Source: UBA7396 sp034676185 (GTDB taxonomy: Bacteria; Patescibacteriota; Gracilibacteria; BD1-5; UBA6164). From it: DNA of 15,557 bases. Location: the NCBI GenBank assembly GCA_034676185.1, contig JAUCCN010000021.1:1-15557 (forward strand), read 5' to 3'. The first letter of the stretch is position 1; each line of letters starts with the position of its first letter. The translations under genes were made by a program, and so were the position numbers. The notes beneath the pieces were generated by a model that saw only the letters and a program-made list of their open reading frames with translations, did no database searches and was not told the origin of the DNA. Shown here piece after piece: positions 1-9,100 of the stretch.

Positions 1-2
1 AG

Positions 3-8
3 TATAAT
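3..8 (+). promoter_or_regulatory. Putative -10 box for the xer-pth-murC operon
   Basis: A perfect TATAAT hexamer lies 26 nt before the ATG at 35. Three other genes in this window have a similar box 28-30 nt before the start, which supports it. Any -35 element would lie outside the window. In DNA this AT-rich a chance match is quite possible. Confidence 0.4.
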
Positions 9-34
9 ATATCAGAATATTAAAACTAGAAAAT

Positions 35-952
35 ATGCAATTTTGAGAAGCAAAAGTAGATTTTATAAATTGGCTTGAATTTATAAAAAATAAATCCAAA
101 AAAACCTCAGAACAATATCTCAGACATCTAAATAAATTTGAGGATTATTTGATAGTTATTTGAAAAAATAATATTTCTATCAATGAAATTACTCTCAAAA
201 TGATAAATGATTTTCGAGTATATTTACATAAAAGCTCAAAAAAAACTATCAGTATTAAAACAGCAAATGCTTATATGATTACTCTGCGAGCTTTTTTCAA
301 ATACTTAGAAAAACAAGAAATTGAGGCCCTTTCCCCTACTAAAATAGATCTTATAAAAAATGAGGAAAGAAAAATAGAATTTTTGACTGAGGAAGAATTA
401 CAAATACTCTTTGAAAGTATTTCTGGAAACGATATCAAAAATTTAAGAGATTTAGCCATTATGAAAATGATTTACTCTACAGGACTGAGAATTTCTGAAC
501 TTATTATGTTAAATAAAAATGATATCAATCTAGCGTCAAAAGAATTTGCAGTAAGATGAAAATGAAGAAAAATAAGGATGATATTTTTAAGTGAAGAAGC
601 TTGTATCCACATCAAAAATTATCTTGATTTAAGAACTGATAATTTCAAACCTCTTTTTATACGACACAATTTTGACATCAAAAATATAAATATTTTAGAT
701 GATGAAAAAGTAAGACTTTCAAGAATTTGGGTTACTGATATGATTTGAAAAAGAGCTATAAAAGCAGGAATTACAAAAAATGTTTCAGCTCATACACTCA
801 GACATTCATTTGCTACTACTCTTTTATGAGCTGGAGCAGATTTGAGAAGTATTCAAGAAATGCTTGGGCATTCAAATATTTCTACCACTCAAATTTATAC
901 TCATGTAAGTAATCCTAAATTAAAAGAAATACACCAAAAATTTATAAAATAA
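35..952 (+). CDS. xer: Xer-family tyrosine recombinase (XerC/XerD type)
   Basis: This is a site-specific recombinase of 305 residues, the usual size for XerC/XerD, which resolve chromosome dimers at dif. The N-terminal SAM-like DNA-binding domain covers about residues 1-105 and the catalytic domain the rest. All six catalytic positions are visible: R152 (TGLRISEL), K176 (GKGRK), H253 and R256 (HTLRHSFAT), H279 (LGH) and nucleophile Y288 (IYTHV). Their spacing equals that of E. coli XerD. Six in-frame TGA codons must be read as Gly, including both glycines of GKG (557 and 563). The ATG at 35 is the first in frame after a TAA at 5-7; no Shine-Dalgarno is present. pth follows after 11 nt, so the two are probably co-transcribed. 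I cannot tell XerC from XerD; a phage or integron integrase is less likely given the housekeeping neighbours and standard length. Confidence 0.93.
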
Positions 953-963
953 TACAAAAAAAA

Positions 964-1494
964 ATGAAACTAATAATTTGACTTTGAAATCCTGGAACAA
1001 AATATGAAAATACCAGACACAATGTAGGATTTATATTTTTAGACTGGTTTAAAAACAATGAAAATATAAGTAGTGATTTTAAAATGGAATCAAAATTTCA
1101 AGCAGAAATTCTTGAAACAACTTGGCAATGAGAAAAAACACTTCTGGTAAAACCTCAAACTTTTATGAATCTTTCTGGAGAATCGGTTTTAAAACTTATG
1201 AGTTTTTATAAAATACCAAAAGAAAATATTATGGTTATTTTTGATGATATTTCTCTTGAACCTGGAAAAATAAGATTTAGAGAAAAATGAAGTGCTGGAT
1301 GACAAAATGGAGTAAAAAATATAATTGCTCATATTTGAGAAGATTTTAAAAGAATGAAAATATGAGTTTGATATGACCAAAAATGGGATTTAACAGACTG
1401 GGTTTTAGGAAAATTTAGTGATGACGAATTGAATAATTTAGAAAAAAATACCTTTCCTGAATTAAAAAATCATTTATTAAAACACTTTGTATAA
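964..1494 (+). CDS. pth: Peptidyl-tRNA hydrolase
   Basis: Pth cleaves peptidyl-tRNA released from stalled ribosomes and recycles the tRNA in the cytoplasm. The product has 176 residues, slightly short of the usual 185-195. It opens with the family signature GLGNPG (residues 6-11, both G6 and G8 encoded by TGA), then TRHNVGF with catalytic H19, the FMNLSG motif, and D94 in the FDD motif that orients the histidine. The second signature, normally GGHNG, reads GGQNG: Q114 replaces the usual His while N115 is kept. Eight TGA codons are read as Gly. It is the middle gene of the xer-pth-murC unit, 11 nt after xer and 21 nt before murC. It has no Shine-Dalgarno; an A-rich stretch precedes the ATG. 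Confidence 0.96.
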
Positions 1495-1515
1495 TTTATT
1501 TTATGACAAAAAAAT

Positions 1516-2850
1516 ATGAAAAAAATCTATGTAATTGGAGTTTGAGGAATAGGAATTTCTTGAATTGCCAGATATTATAATGAAAATGGATACCAAGTAT
1601 TTGGAAGCGATAAAACAGATTCTGAACTCATTGCTACTTTACAAAATGAGTGAATTGACATTATTATTTGAGAAAATAGTGAGAGAATAGATACAAGTTT
1701 TGAAAAAATTATCTATACAGAAGCAGTTCCTAAAAGCCAAAGTGAGTTACAAAAAGCAATTCAAATGGGAATTATAACTTATACATATCCTGAAGCACTT
1801 GCTGAAATAGCAAATAAAAAGAAACTTATTTCTATCGCGGGAACCCACGGAAAATCAACAACAACAAGTATGACATCCCTTGTTTTAAAAAACTCAAATA
1901 CAAATGTAAACGCACTTGTGTGAAGTTTACTTAAAGAATTTGATGGGAAAAATGTATTTTTTTCAAAAAGTGAATATTTTGTACTAGAAGCTTGTGAATA
2001 TAAAAGAAGTTTTCTTCATTATAAACCATATATTTGAGTCATTACAAATATCGATTTAGATCATCTTGATTATTATAAAAATTTAGAAGATTATATCAGT
2101 GCTTTTGAAGAATATGCGAATAATATAGTAAGTGGTGGATATTTAATCATTGATGGAAATGATAAAAATTCACTCGAATTATTATGAAAAAGAAATGATA
2201 TTACTTACATCACTGTTTATGATGAAAAATTTGAAAGTTCTGATACAAAAATAAATGGATTTTTTCCAAAATTATCTCTCAATATTCCAGGAAAACATAT
2301 AGAATTTGATGCAAAACTTGCATTTGTAGTAGGAAAAATAATTGGAATTGATGAAGCAAAAATTCAAGAAAATTTAGAGAATTATAATGGTATTTGGAGA
2401 AGAAGTGAAATGATTGGGCAAACAGAAAATAATAATTTTCTTATGAGTGATTATGGACATCATCCTACTGAAATAAGTTTAAATCTTGAAGCATTAAAAA
2501 AGAAATATTTTGATAAACAAATTGTTACTATTTTTCAACCGCATCAATATTCAAGAACTCTTGAATTATTAGAAGATTTTAAAAATTGTTTTTCTGATAG
2601 TGATATATTAATTATTCCAGATATTTATGAGTCTCGTGATAGCGAGGAAGATAAAGCAAAAATAAATGCTGAGAAATTAGTAGAATATGTAAATCACCCA
2701 AACAAAATATTTTGAAATGGATTTGAAAATGCACTAAAAATAATAGAAAAACTTGATAATGAAAACCCTTGAAAATTATTATTTATACTTCAAGGAGCAG
2801 GAAATATCGATGATTTAAGATACGATATCAAAATAAAAAGCAAAGATTAA
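1516..2850 (+). CDS. murC: UDP-N-acetylmuramate--L-alanine ligase
   Basis: MurC adds the first amino acid of the peptidoglycan stem peptide, joining L-Ala to UDP-MurNAc with ATP in the cytoplasm. The product has 444 residues, close to the usual 440-490. The N-terminal Rossmann-like domain begins with GVGGIGISG (residues 8-16). The ATP-binding P-loop is GTHGKST (109-115, K113). The central motif TNIDLDHLDYY (177-187) and the C-terminal SDYGHHPTEI (311-320) are diagnostic of MurC rather than MurD/E/F. Nine TGA codons read as Gly, two of them in the N-terminal nucleotide loop. The ATG at 1516 is the only start in this frame that keeps the glycine loop at the usual distance; an ATG at 1503 is out of frame. 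It indicates that the organism makes peptidoglycan. The stop codon lies in the loop of the terminator hairpin. Confidence 0.97.
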
Positions 2851-2863
2851 ATCTTTGCTTTTT
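2835..2863. terminator. Bidirectional intrinsic terminator between murC and secD
   Basis: A perfect 13-bp inverted repeat (AAAAAGCAAAGAT / ATCTTTGCTTTTT) has a 3-nt loop that is exactly the murC stop codon TAA. A/T runs on both flanks give a U-tract in either direction, so it can end both murC and the convergent secD, whose stop lies 2 nt away at 2865-2867. Confidence 0.85.
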
Positions 2864-2864
2864 A

Positions 2865-4547
2865 TTATTTTATTCCTAAAAACCATTTTAAGTTTAAGTT
2901 TTTCTTTTTTGCCACTACTAGGATAAATAATCTTGAAATGAACATAGCACTGAATAAACTCACAACGAGTCAAACTCCAAGCATAAACCCAAATCATTTA
3001 ATCATATTTACTCAGAAAATGAAAAGAATAAGCGCTACAATGATTCAAGTAATATTTGAATCCCAAATAGCTGACCATGATTTTTCAAATCACTCTTTAA
3101 TTGCTTTATCTAATTTTTGTCCTGAAGCAATCGCATCTTTGATTCTTTCAAATATCAAAATATTTGCATCTATAGCCATTCAAACTGAAAGTATAAGCCC
3201 CGCGATTCCAGCTAATGTAAGAACAATTCAAAATGCTTTTACAATAGCAAGAATAAGAGTTACGTAAATGAAAAGCGCAATTGCTGATAAAAATCATCCA
3301 ATTCTATAAATAACTACAAGAAAACATAAAATTAATAAAAACCCCCAAACTCATGCTTCAATAAGTTGAACCAATGAATTTGCTCATAATTTTGAATCAA
3401 TAGTTCTTTCAGAAGTTAAATAAATTGGAGCAGGAACTACTCAAGTATTAATATCATTTGAAAGTTTTGCGGCTTCTTTTGGTGTATAATTTCCTGTAAT
3501 AACAGCTTTCCCTGTTAAAATAGTATCATTTACTGTTGGAGCTGTTAATAATTCTCATCCAACGAAAACAGCAATTTCTTTTCCTTTTAATCTTTGTGTT
3601 AATTCTCCAAAAATTTCAGCTCATTCTGTATTGAATGTTAACTCAACCATAGGTTGAAATGCTTGAGAATATTGTACTGATGAATTAATAAAATATTTAT
3701 CATTTAAAATTCTTCCTTTTGAGTCTTGAGCTGGTTTCCAAGGTGATGGATTTGAAGATACAAAAGCATAATCAAAATCAACAACATTTCCAGAAAAACT
3801 ATTTACATCTATTACCCAAAATCCTGGTTCTGAAGTTTGTTTAATATCTGATCATAAAAGTGAATATGCTTCTAATCCAGTTCCAGTTACTACTTCAGAA
3901 TATAATCATCCCGTACTAATTTTTGTAGTATCAAGAGTAAAATATTTTGATAAATCTGATACAGTTCCTGATAATGTACCTATGGTAATATTTTCATAAC
4001 TATCTTTATATTTTGATTGAGTTACTCAAAAACCATATTGAGATTCTTTTGCTTCTTGTAAAAGTTGAAGTGATAATGCATGTCTTTCTTCTAAATCAGC
4101 TTGAGTTACTTCCCCTCTTGCTTCTTTAAATTCAATTTTCATCACTCTTCCGATAGCTTCTTTTGCTCTTTTTATATTGAGATCATTTTCTTCTTTATTT
4201 GTTCATTTTAAAGGTATTTGAACAATAATATGTTTTTCTCACCCATAGTTTGATGTTGTGATAACAGAATCATTAATATTTAAAGCTTCTACTCTTTTAT
4301 CAATAATAGATTTTAAACCTTCAATAATTGAATTTTCTCTTGAAATACTATATCATTCTTCTTGTTGAACTTGTGCAAGATCAACTTTGTAATCCAATTC
4401 AACTCATCCTTGTAAATCAAGTCCAAGTCTATATTCTTGTCATGAAAAAGGTACATCTATATTATAAGCTGACCAAGGAAAAGCGTAATACAAAGATCAA
4501 AGTGCTAGTAAAACAATAAAAAATAATTTATAAAATAATTTATCCAT
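2865..4547 (-). CDS. secD: Protein translocase subunit SecD
   Basis: SecD assists SecYEG export in the inner membrane, using the proton gradient to pull substrates out. The 560-residue product has TM1 at about residues 5-24 and the family motif GLDLQGG at 42-48. A large extracytoplasmic P1 region follows, with a FVGGELLTAPTV segment and a motif ending NTGVVPAP, then five C-terminal TM helices. The diagnostic MAIDANILIFERI motif (457-469) lies in the TM4 region. Many TGA codons are needed as Gly, including the last Gly of GLDLQGG and that of the SVGMAIDAN region. secF, usually directly downstream, is absent: the gene ends against the terminator shared with murC. The start at 4547 follows a U-rich leader without a Shine-Dalgarno. 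A fused SecDF is excluded because only one subunit length is present. Confidence 0.96.
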
Positions 4548-4663
4548 AAAAAAAAAGTAGAAAAGTAAAAAATGAAAAAGTAAAAAAGTGAGATTTTTTA
4601 AAATTTTACACTTGTAAGCTTTTTATCTTCCCTTTTATATCTTTTTTTTATCAAAAGTAAAGT
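4548..4663 (-). other. U-rich leader/spacer upstream of secD
   Basis: This spacer between the rlmN terminator and secD holds no gene. Read on the minus strand, its last 50 nt repeat runs of 4-9 T separated by AC, CA or CTAC, ending directly at the secD ATG. That gives an unstructured U-rich leader without a Shine-Dalgarno. A TAAAAT at 4608-4603 could be a -10 box, but I see no good -35 partner. secD may be transcribed from here or by readthrough from rlmN. Confidence 0.35.
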
Positions 4664-4696
4664 AAAAAAATGAGATTTATTCAGTCTCATTTTTTT
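4664..4696 (-). terminator. Intrinsic terminator of rlmN
   Basis: A 12-bp perfect stem (AAAAAAATGAGA / TCTCATTTTTTT) with a 9-nt loop is followed on the minus strand by a run of seven T. The rlmN stop codon (4679-4677) lies inside the loop, so the last codons of rlmN form one arm of the hairpin. Confidence 0.75.
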
Positions 4697-5723
4697 TGTT
4701 AGCAAGTTGTCCACAAGCAGCATCGATATCATCTCACATAGTTGCTCTAATAGTTGATGGAACTCAAAATTCTTCTAAAACTCTTTGAAATTTTTCTATA
4801 AGAAATCTTGGAGTTGCTTTATATTCAATTCATCCGGCTCATTCTCCTGGATTATATGGTATAAAATTTACATGTGCAAGTCTTCATTTTAATAATTTCC
4901 CAAGTTCATAAGCAAGTTTTATATTATCATTTACTCCATTAAGCATAATATATTCATAAAAAATTCTTTTATTCGTTTTCGCTACATATTCATCTAATGC
5001 TGTCATAAGTTTATCTAAATTATAGGTATGATCAACCGGCATAATTGACTTTCTTACTTCATCATTTGGAGCATGAATAGAAATAGCAAGTGAAGTTTGA
5101 GGAAAATCAACCATAAATTTTTTAATTCCTGGAACAATTCCACAAGTTGAAACAGTAACTCTTCTATTTGCAAGATTTATTTTCTTTTGATTACAAGCAA
5201 TTTCAATTGATTTTTTTAGATTTTCATAATTTAAAAATGGTTCTCACATTCACATATATACTACATTTCTTAAAACTGTTCCTTCGTCATTAAGAAGTTT
5301 TGCTGCGTACATAATTTGTTCAATAATTTCTGAAAACTCTAAATTTCTTTTCAGTCATAATTTTCAAGTTGCACAAAAAGTACAAGCCATTGGACATCCG
5401 GCTTGACATGAAACACAAAGTGTATTCCTTCCGCTTAAATGTCTCATAATTACTGATTCTATGAGATCACCAGATTTTGTTTTAAAAAGGATTTTTGTAG
5501 TTTGCCCATTTTCTGAAGTAACAATATGATCTACTTCTAAAGAGGTATAGTAAAAATTTTCATTTAAAAATGCTCTTATTTCTTTGGGAATTGTTTGTAT
5601 TTCATCAAAATTTACCACAAAATTTTTATAAATAGCATTTTCTATTTGTGCATATCTAAATTTTGGAATCTTATTTTCTTCAAAAAGTGCTTTCATTTTT
5701 TCTTCATCGTGTATAGAATACAT
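4677..5723 (-). CDS. rlmN: Dual-specificity RNA methyltransferase RlmN (radical SAM)
   Basis: RlmN methylates C2 of adenosine in 23S rRNA (A2503) and in some tRNAs, using two SAM molecules and a 4Fe-4S cluster. The product has 348 residues, the typical length. The cluster ligands are the CxxxCxxC cysteines C110, C114 and C117. The two catalytic cysteines are also present: C103, seven residues before the cluster as in E. coli, and the methyl-carrying C337 in the C-terminal AACGQL motif. The SAM-binding motif is MGMGEP (157-162), with both glycines encoded by TGA. The C-terminal GDDIDAACGQL is diagnostic of RlmN; Cfr is a relative with a different C-terminus. The ATG at 5723 is the only plausible start, because an in-frame TAA lies 12 nt upstream. 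It is divergent from the HxlR regulator and upstream of secD on the same strand. Confidence 0.96.
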
Positions 5724-5751
5724 ATTTTTTATTTAAGGATATTTCAGATAG

Positions 5752-5779
5752 ATTTTATAAAAAATTTGAAAAAAAACAA
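5752..5779 (-). promoter_or_regulatory. Putative rlmN promoter
   Basis: On the minus strand TTGTTT (5779-5774) and TAAAAT (5757-5752) are separated by 16 nt, and the -10 box ends 28 nt before the ATG. The overlapping TATAAA (5759-5754) could act instead. The -35 box lies almost back to back with that of the divergent hxlR-type gene. AT-richness lowers confidence. Confidence 0.4.
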
Positions 5780-5793
5780 ATAATATTTAAAAT
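5766..5793 (+). promoter_or_regulatory. Putative promoter of the HxlR-family gene
   Basis: TTGAAA (5766-5771) and TAAAAT (5788-5793) each match the sigma-70 consensus at five of six positions, with a 16-nt spacer. The -10 box ends 29 nt before the ATG at 5823, the same geometry as the rlmN promoter facing the other way. Confidence 0.45.
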
Positions 5794-5795
5794 AT
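5783..5795. promoter_or_regulatory. Candidate operator: AT palindrome over the -10 box
   Basis: A perfect inverted repeat, ATATTT-A-AAATAT, overlaps the proposed -10 of the HxlR-family gene. HxlR proteins are dimers that bind palindromes near their own promoters, so an autoregulatory site is conceivable. A 6-bp all-AT palindrome is easily found by chance in this background. Confidence 0.25.
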
Positions 5796-5822
5796 AGTAA
5801 ATTTATTTTTAATTTTTAAAAA

Positions 5823-6140
5823 ATGGCTATTTCAAGCGGATGAGAATGTATAGTAACTGATATTTTCAGTTTTATAGGAAAAAAATGGATGCTCCATATC
5901 ATAAAATCTATCTCAGATGGATGTAAATGTTTTTCTGATATTGAAAAAAGTTTAGAGTGAATTAATCCTCGTATTTTATCTGCGAGATTAAAAGAACTAG
6001 AAGATTTTTGATTTGTTGGAAGTCACATTAAAGAAAATACAAAAAATAAAAATATTTATTGTCTGACAGATAAATGAATGTGTTTCACTCAAAACATCAA
6101 AAACTTAGAAGATTGGGCAAAAAAATGGGAGAAAAAATAA
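5823..6140 (+). CDS. HxlR-family winged-helix transcriptional regulator
   Basis: This 105-residue DNA-binding protein is the usual size for HxlR/MarR-like dimeric regulators, several of which sense thiol or aldehyde stress. Matches to the family run in order: an N-terminal Cys (C9) where redox sensors such as HypR carry theirs, IGKKWML (18-24), the recognition-helix region with NPRILSARLKELE (48-60), a wing, and YCLTDKG (79-85) near the C-terminus. TGA codons are read as Gly at G7, G46, G63 and G85, which are the usual glycine positions. It has five cysteines (9, 34, 36, 80, 87), many for its size, including a C-K-C pair. The conserved Trp (W22) is TGG. It is divergent from rlmN and sits between two convergent or divergent minus-strand genes. 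Target genes and ligand cannot be deduced. Confidence 0.88.
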
Positions 6141-6167
6141 AAGCAACTTAAAGTTGCTTTTATTTTT
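6133..6167. terminator. Bidirectional terminator between the HxlR gene and the macroglobulin gene
   Basis: A perfect inverted repeat (core TAAAAGCAACTT / AAGTTGCTTTTA, one central A, extended by A/T runs to 17 bp) begins within the last codons of the HxlR gene and includes its TAA stop. It ends 8 nt from the stop of the convergent macroglobulin gene (6177-6175). A and T tracts on both sides allow termination in either direction. Confidence 0.82.
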
Positions 6168-6174
6168 ATCACTT

Positions 6175-9100
6175 TTACTCTACTCTAAACTCTTCCCCAC
6201 TACTTCTTCCAAACACTTCTGGCTTATAGATCTCTAAAACTTGTGTTGGTTTTACTTGATACTCTCAAGTATGAGTCAAACGAATAGTATAAGAAAAATT
6301 ATAAATTCAAGGAAGAAGTTCATTTTTCCAGCCAAAATATCTTTCATCCCTCAATTCTTTTCTATCAAGAGAAATATTAGTTGCAATATCCATAATTGTC
6401 TGATTTTCTGTTGCAAGATTTGTATTTATTATTTCACTTCCAGAAGGAATAAAACTTTCAAATGCTACTTGGTCTCTGGCTTCACTCGTTACCACTTTAT
6501 TATATACTAAAACGAGATCTCAAACTTTTCCTTTTTGAATTGGAGTTAAATAATCCACTACTTCACGAGGATATTTGAGGTCTTTTAAAGATATTTCTCA
6601 TTTCAAATATTTTGCATATTCTTCCTCTTTCAAAACATGTATTTTTTTGTATTCCTCATAAAGATAATATTTTTTCTCTACAAAAAATCATTCATCAAGT
6701 GCTTTTACATTTTTTGATGGAATAAAATATGACATATTTATATCATAATAAAGAGTTCCTGTTCCTCTTTTTTCAATAGAAAATGTATTATTTTCTAAAA
6801 TTTCTTTTCCTATAACTTTTTTCTGGAAAATATCAAAAATATTTGTTGCATCTATTTTCTTTGTTTCTATTTCTTTTGTATTCCAATTCAAGCTTGCAAG
6901 AAATGAAGTATCAGAGATTTTTTGTGTTTTTTCTAAATATTTACTCAGTGATAAGACAATTTCTGCAGTATCATAAGAAGATCCAAAACCGCCATTCATT
7001 TTTGAACTGATAATAAAACGAAGCATATTATCAATTATACTTTCTATTCCAGAAAAATGTTGGACTCATGCTTGAGCAATGATTTCCAAAAATCTTGCAG
7101 TATTAAGAGTTCTTGAATAATTCGAAGTACTTAAAAATGCTCCTCTTGGATTCACTACCAGCTCATTTGAAAGAATTTCATTTATAAAAGTAAACATTCT
7201 CTCTTCTAAAAGTTTTCTTTCTGTAGAAGAAAGAGAAGAAATATGAATCATTTTTGAAAGTAATAGAGTATGAGTTCATTTTGATATTTCATTTTCAGGA
7301 AGTGTTTTATACATTTTAAATACTTCATAATCATCTGTATTTAAAGATTGAAGAGCAAGAAGAATTTGCACTTTTGTATCAAGAGAAATGCAATTTTTAG
7401 TTACCTGTCAAGAACAAATTTTTGTATTGAATTCATTTCTTAAATAGGATTTTGCTTGATTTATGATTTTTTGATTTACTTCATATCAAATTTCTTTGAG
7501 ATAAGAAAGTGATGTAACGATATATGAGGTCAATCAAATATCAGAAAATTTATATTGAGTATCATTCCAATACAAAAATCCTCCATCAGTATTTTGAAAC
7601 TTTCCTATTTCAGAAAGATAATCTTTTATGGCTTCATCAAGAGAAATTTCTTTATATCAAACAGTCGTATCAATATATTTTTTGATCTTTTTTGCTTGTA
7701 AATCAAATGAGAATCACGCATTTTCATAGAGCTTTTTCAAATATATATGTGGCATAATAGCAGAAGTTTTTTCCTCAATTGAACCATAAGAAATATTTTG
7801 AGTAAATTCTATGCCATCAAGTAAATAACTCAAAAGAGTTCATCAGTAGTTTATTTGCACTTGGGCATTTTTTATTTGATCTTTTTCTAAAGAAATTTTT
7901 TCATCAAAGCTCATATCTTGAGTTTTTCAAACACTCGATGCACTTTCCATAATTGACATATTATAAATAGGAATATTTTTCACTATTCCATCAAGAACAG
8001 TAGCATCAGTCTTTGAAGTAGCCGTAATTTTTATTTGAGAAATATCATAAAGTTCCATATCTTTTGCATCTTTTACCTGAAATAAGAAATCAACTTTTTG
8101 ACTCTCTGCATTTTTAATAAATATAGTTTTTGCTATTGATTTTACATTTCCATTACTTGCGTCTAAACTCACTTTAAAATCTCCATCTTTTCCGGTTCTA
8201 TTATAAATAACTGGAGAAAAAGTAATACTATCTCCTGAACTTAAAAATCTTGGAAGATTATCTTCAATCATTACTGGCTTTGTTGTCATTACGGTTTCAT
8301 AAGTAACTCCTACCTTATTATCTTCTGGAGTAGTTACCAATGCTTCTAATACCCAAGTTGTAAGATTATCTGGCATAACAGGAATAGAAATAATTGCCTT
8401 CCCATCACTGTCTGTAGTAAAATCAGAAAGCCAAAAAGCAGTATCTTTAAAATTTCCTCTTAATTTTTGAGTATCTCATCATTTTACTGTATCTCAAGCT
8501 CATCATTTTTCTCCTCCTGTCACATCTTTTACCTCTAATTTTTCCACTAAATACTTCAAATTTGAATAACTTTCTACTCAAAGATATCTTTTCATATCAT
8601 AAAAAAATGAATATGGATTTTTACGAGGATTTCACTTTAAAGCAAGCACACTTTCATCAACGATAGAAAGACTTCCATTTGCATTTTTTACTTTATTTCC
8701 TTTTGTATCAAGTACTTCAATAATCACCTCCATACTCTCACCTGGTTTATAATTTTTCTTATCGGTAAGAAGAGAAATATTTAATTTTTTATAATCAGTG
8801 AGAACTTTTACTACAGATAATGCTCTTTTATATACTGGAAGAGGATTATCTTTTTGACTTCCAATTAAAAAAGCTTTCAGATATACATTTGGATAATGAT
8901 TTTCTTCTAATTTTAATTCTACTCTATCTCCATAACTTTTTATATCATGAATAAAATAATCTAAAATTCCATCATCTTTTTCTACTACAAAAAGTGCTTT
9001 CCCATTATTTACTGGAGATTTCAAAGTAAAAGTAGCTGTTTCTCCAAGTGCATAAGTTATTTTTTCGGCTTCTAATTCAGTAACAGAATTATTATCATTC

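Noticed and set aside
1503..1505. Alternative ATG for murC
   Set aside because: It is out of frame with the MurC motifs; the ATG at 1516 places the glycine loop at residues 8-16, as in the family.
2938..3267. A 109-codon plus-strand reading frame
   Set aside because: It is antisense to the C-terminal membrane region of SecD, shows no family resemblance, and arises because few TAA/TAG/TGA occur opposite that frame.
4584..4612. Imperfect hairpin (AAGTG...CACTT) as a possible regulatory RNA before secD
   Set aside because: Only five solid base pairs with a mismatched interior; not better than chance in this AT-rich spacer.
6241..6510. Plus-strand frames antisense to the macroglobulin gene (also 9261-9479 and 11166-11360)
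   Set aside because: Low-complexity products rich in Ile, Phe, Leu, Asn and Lys, opposite well-supported coding sequence.
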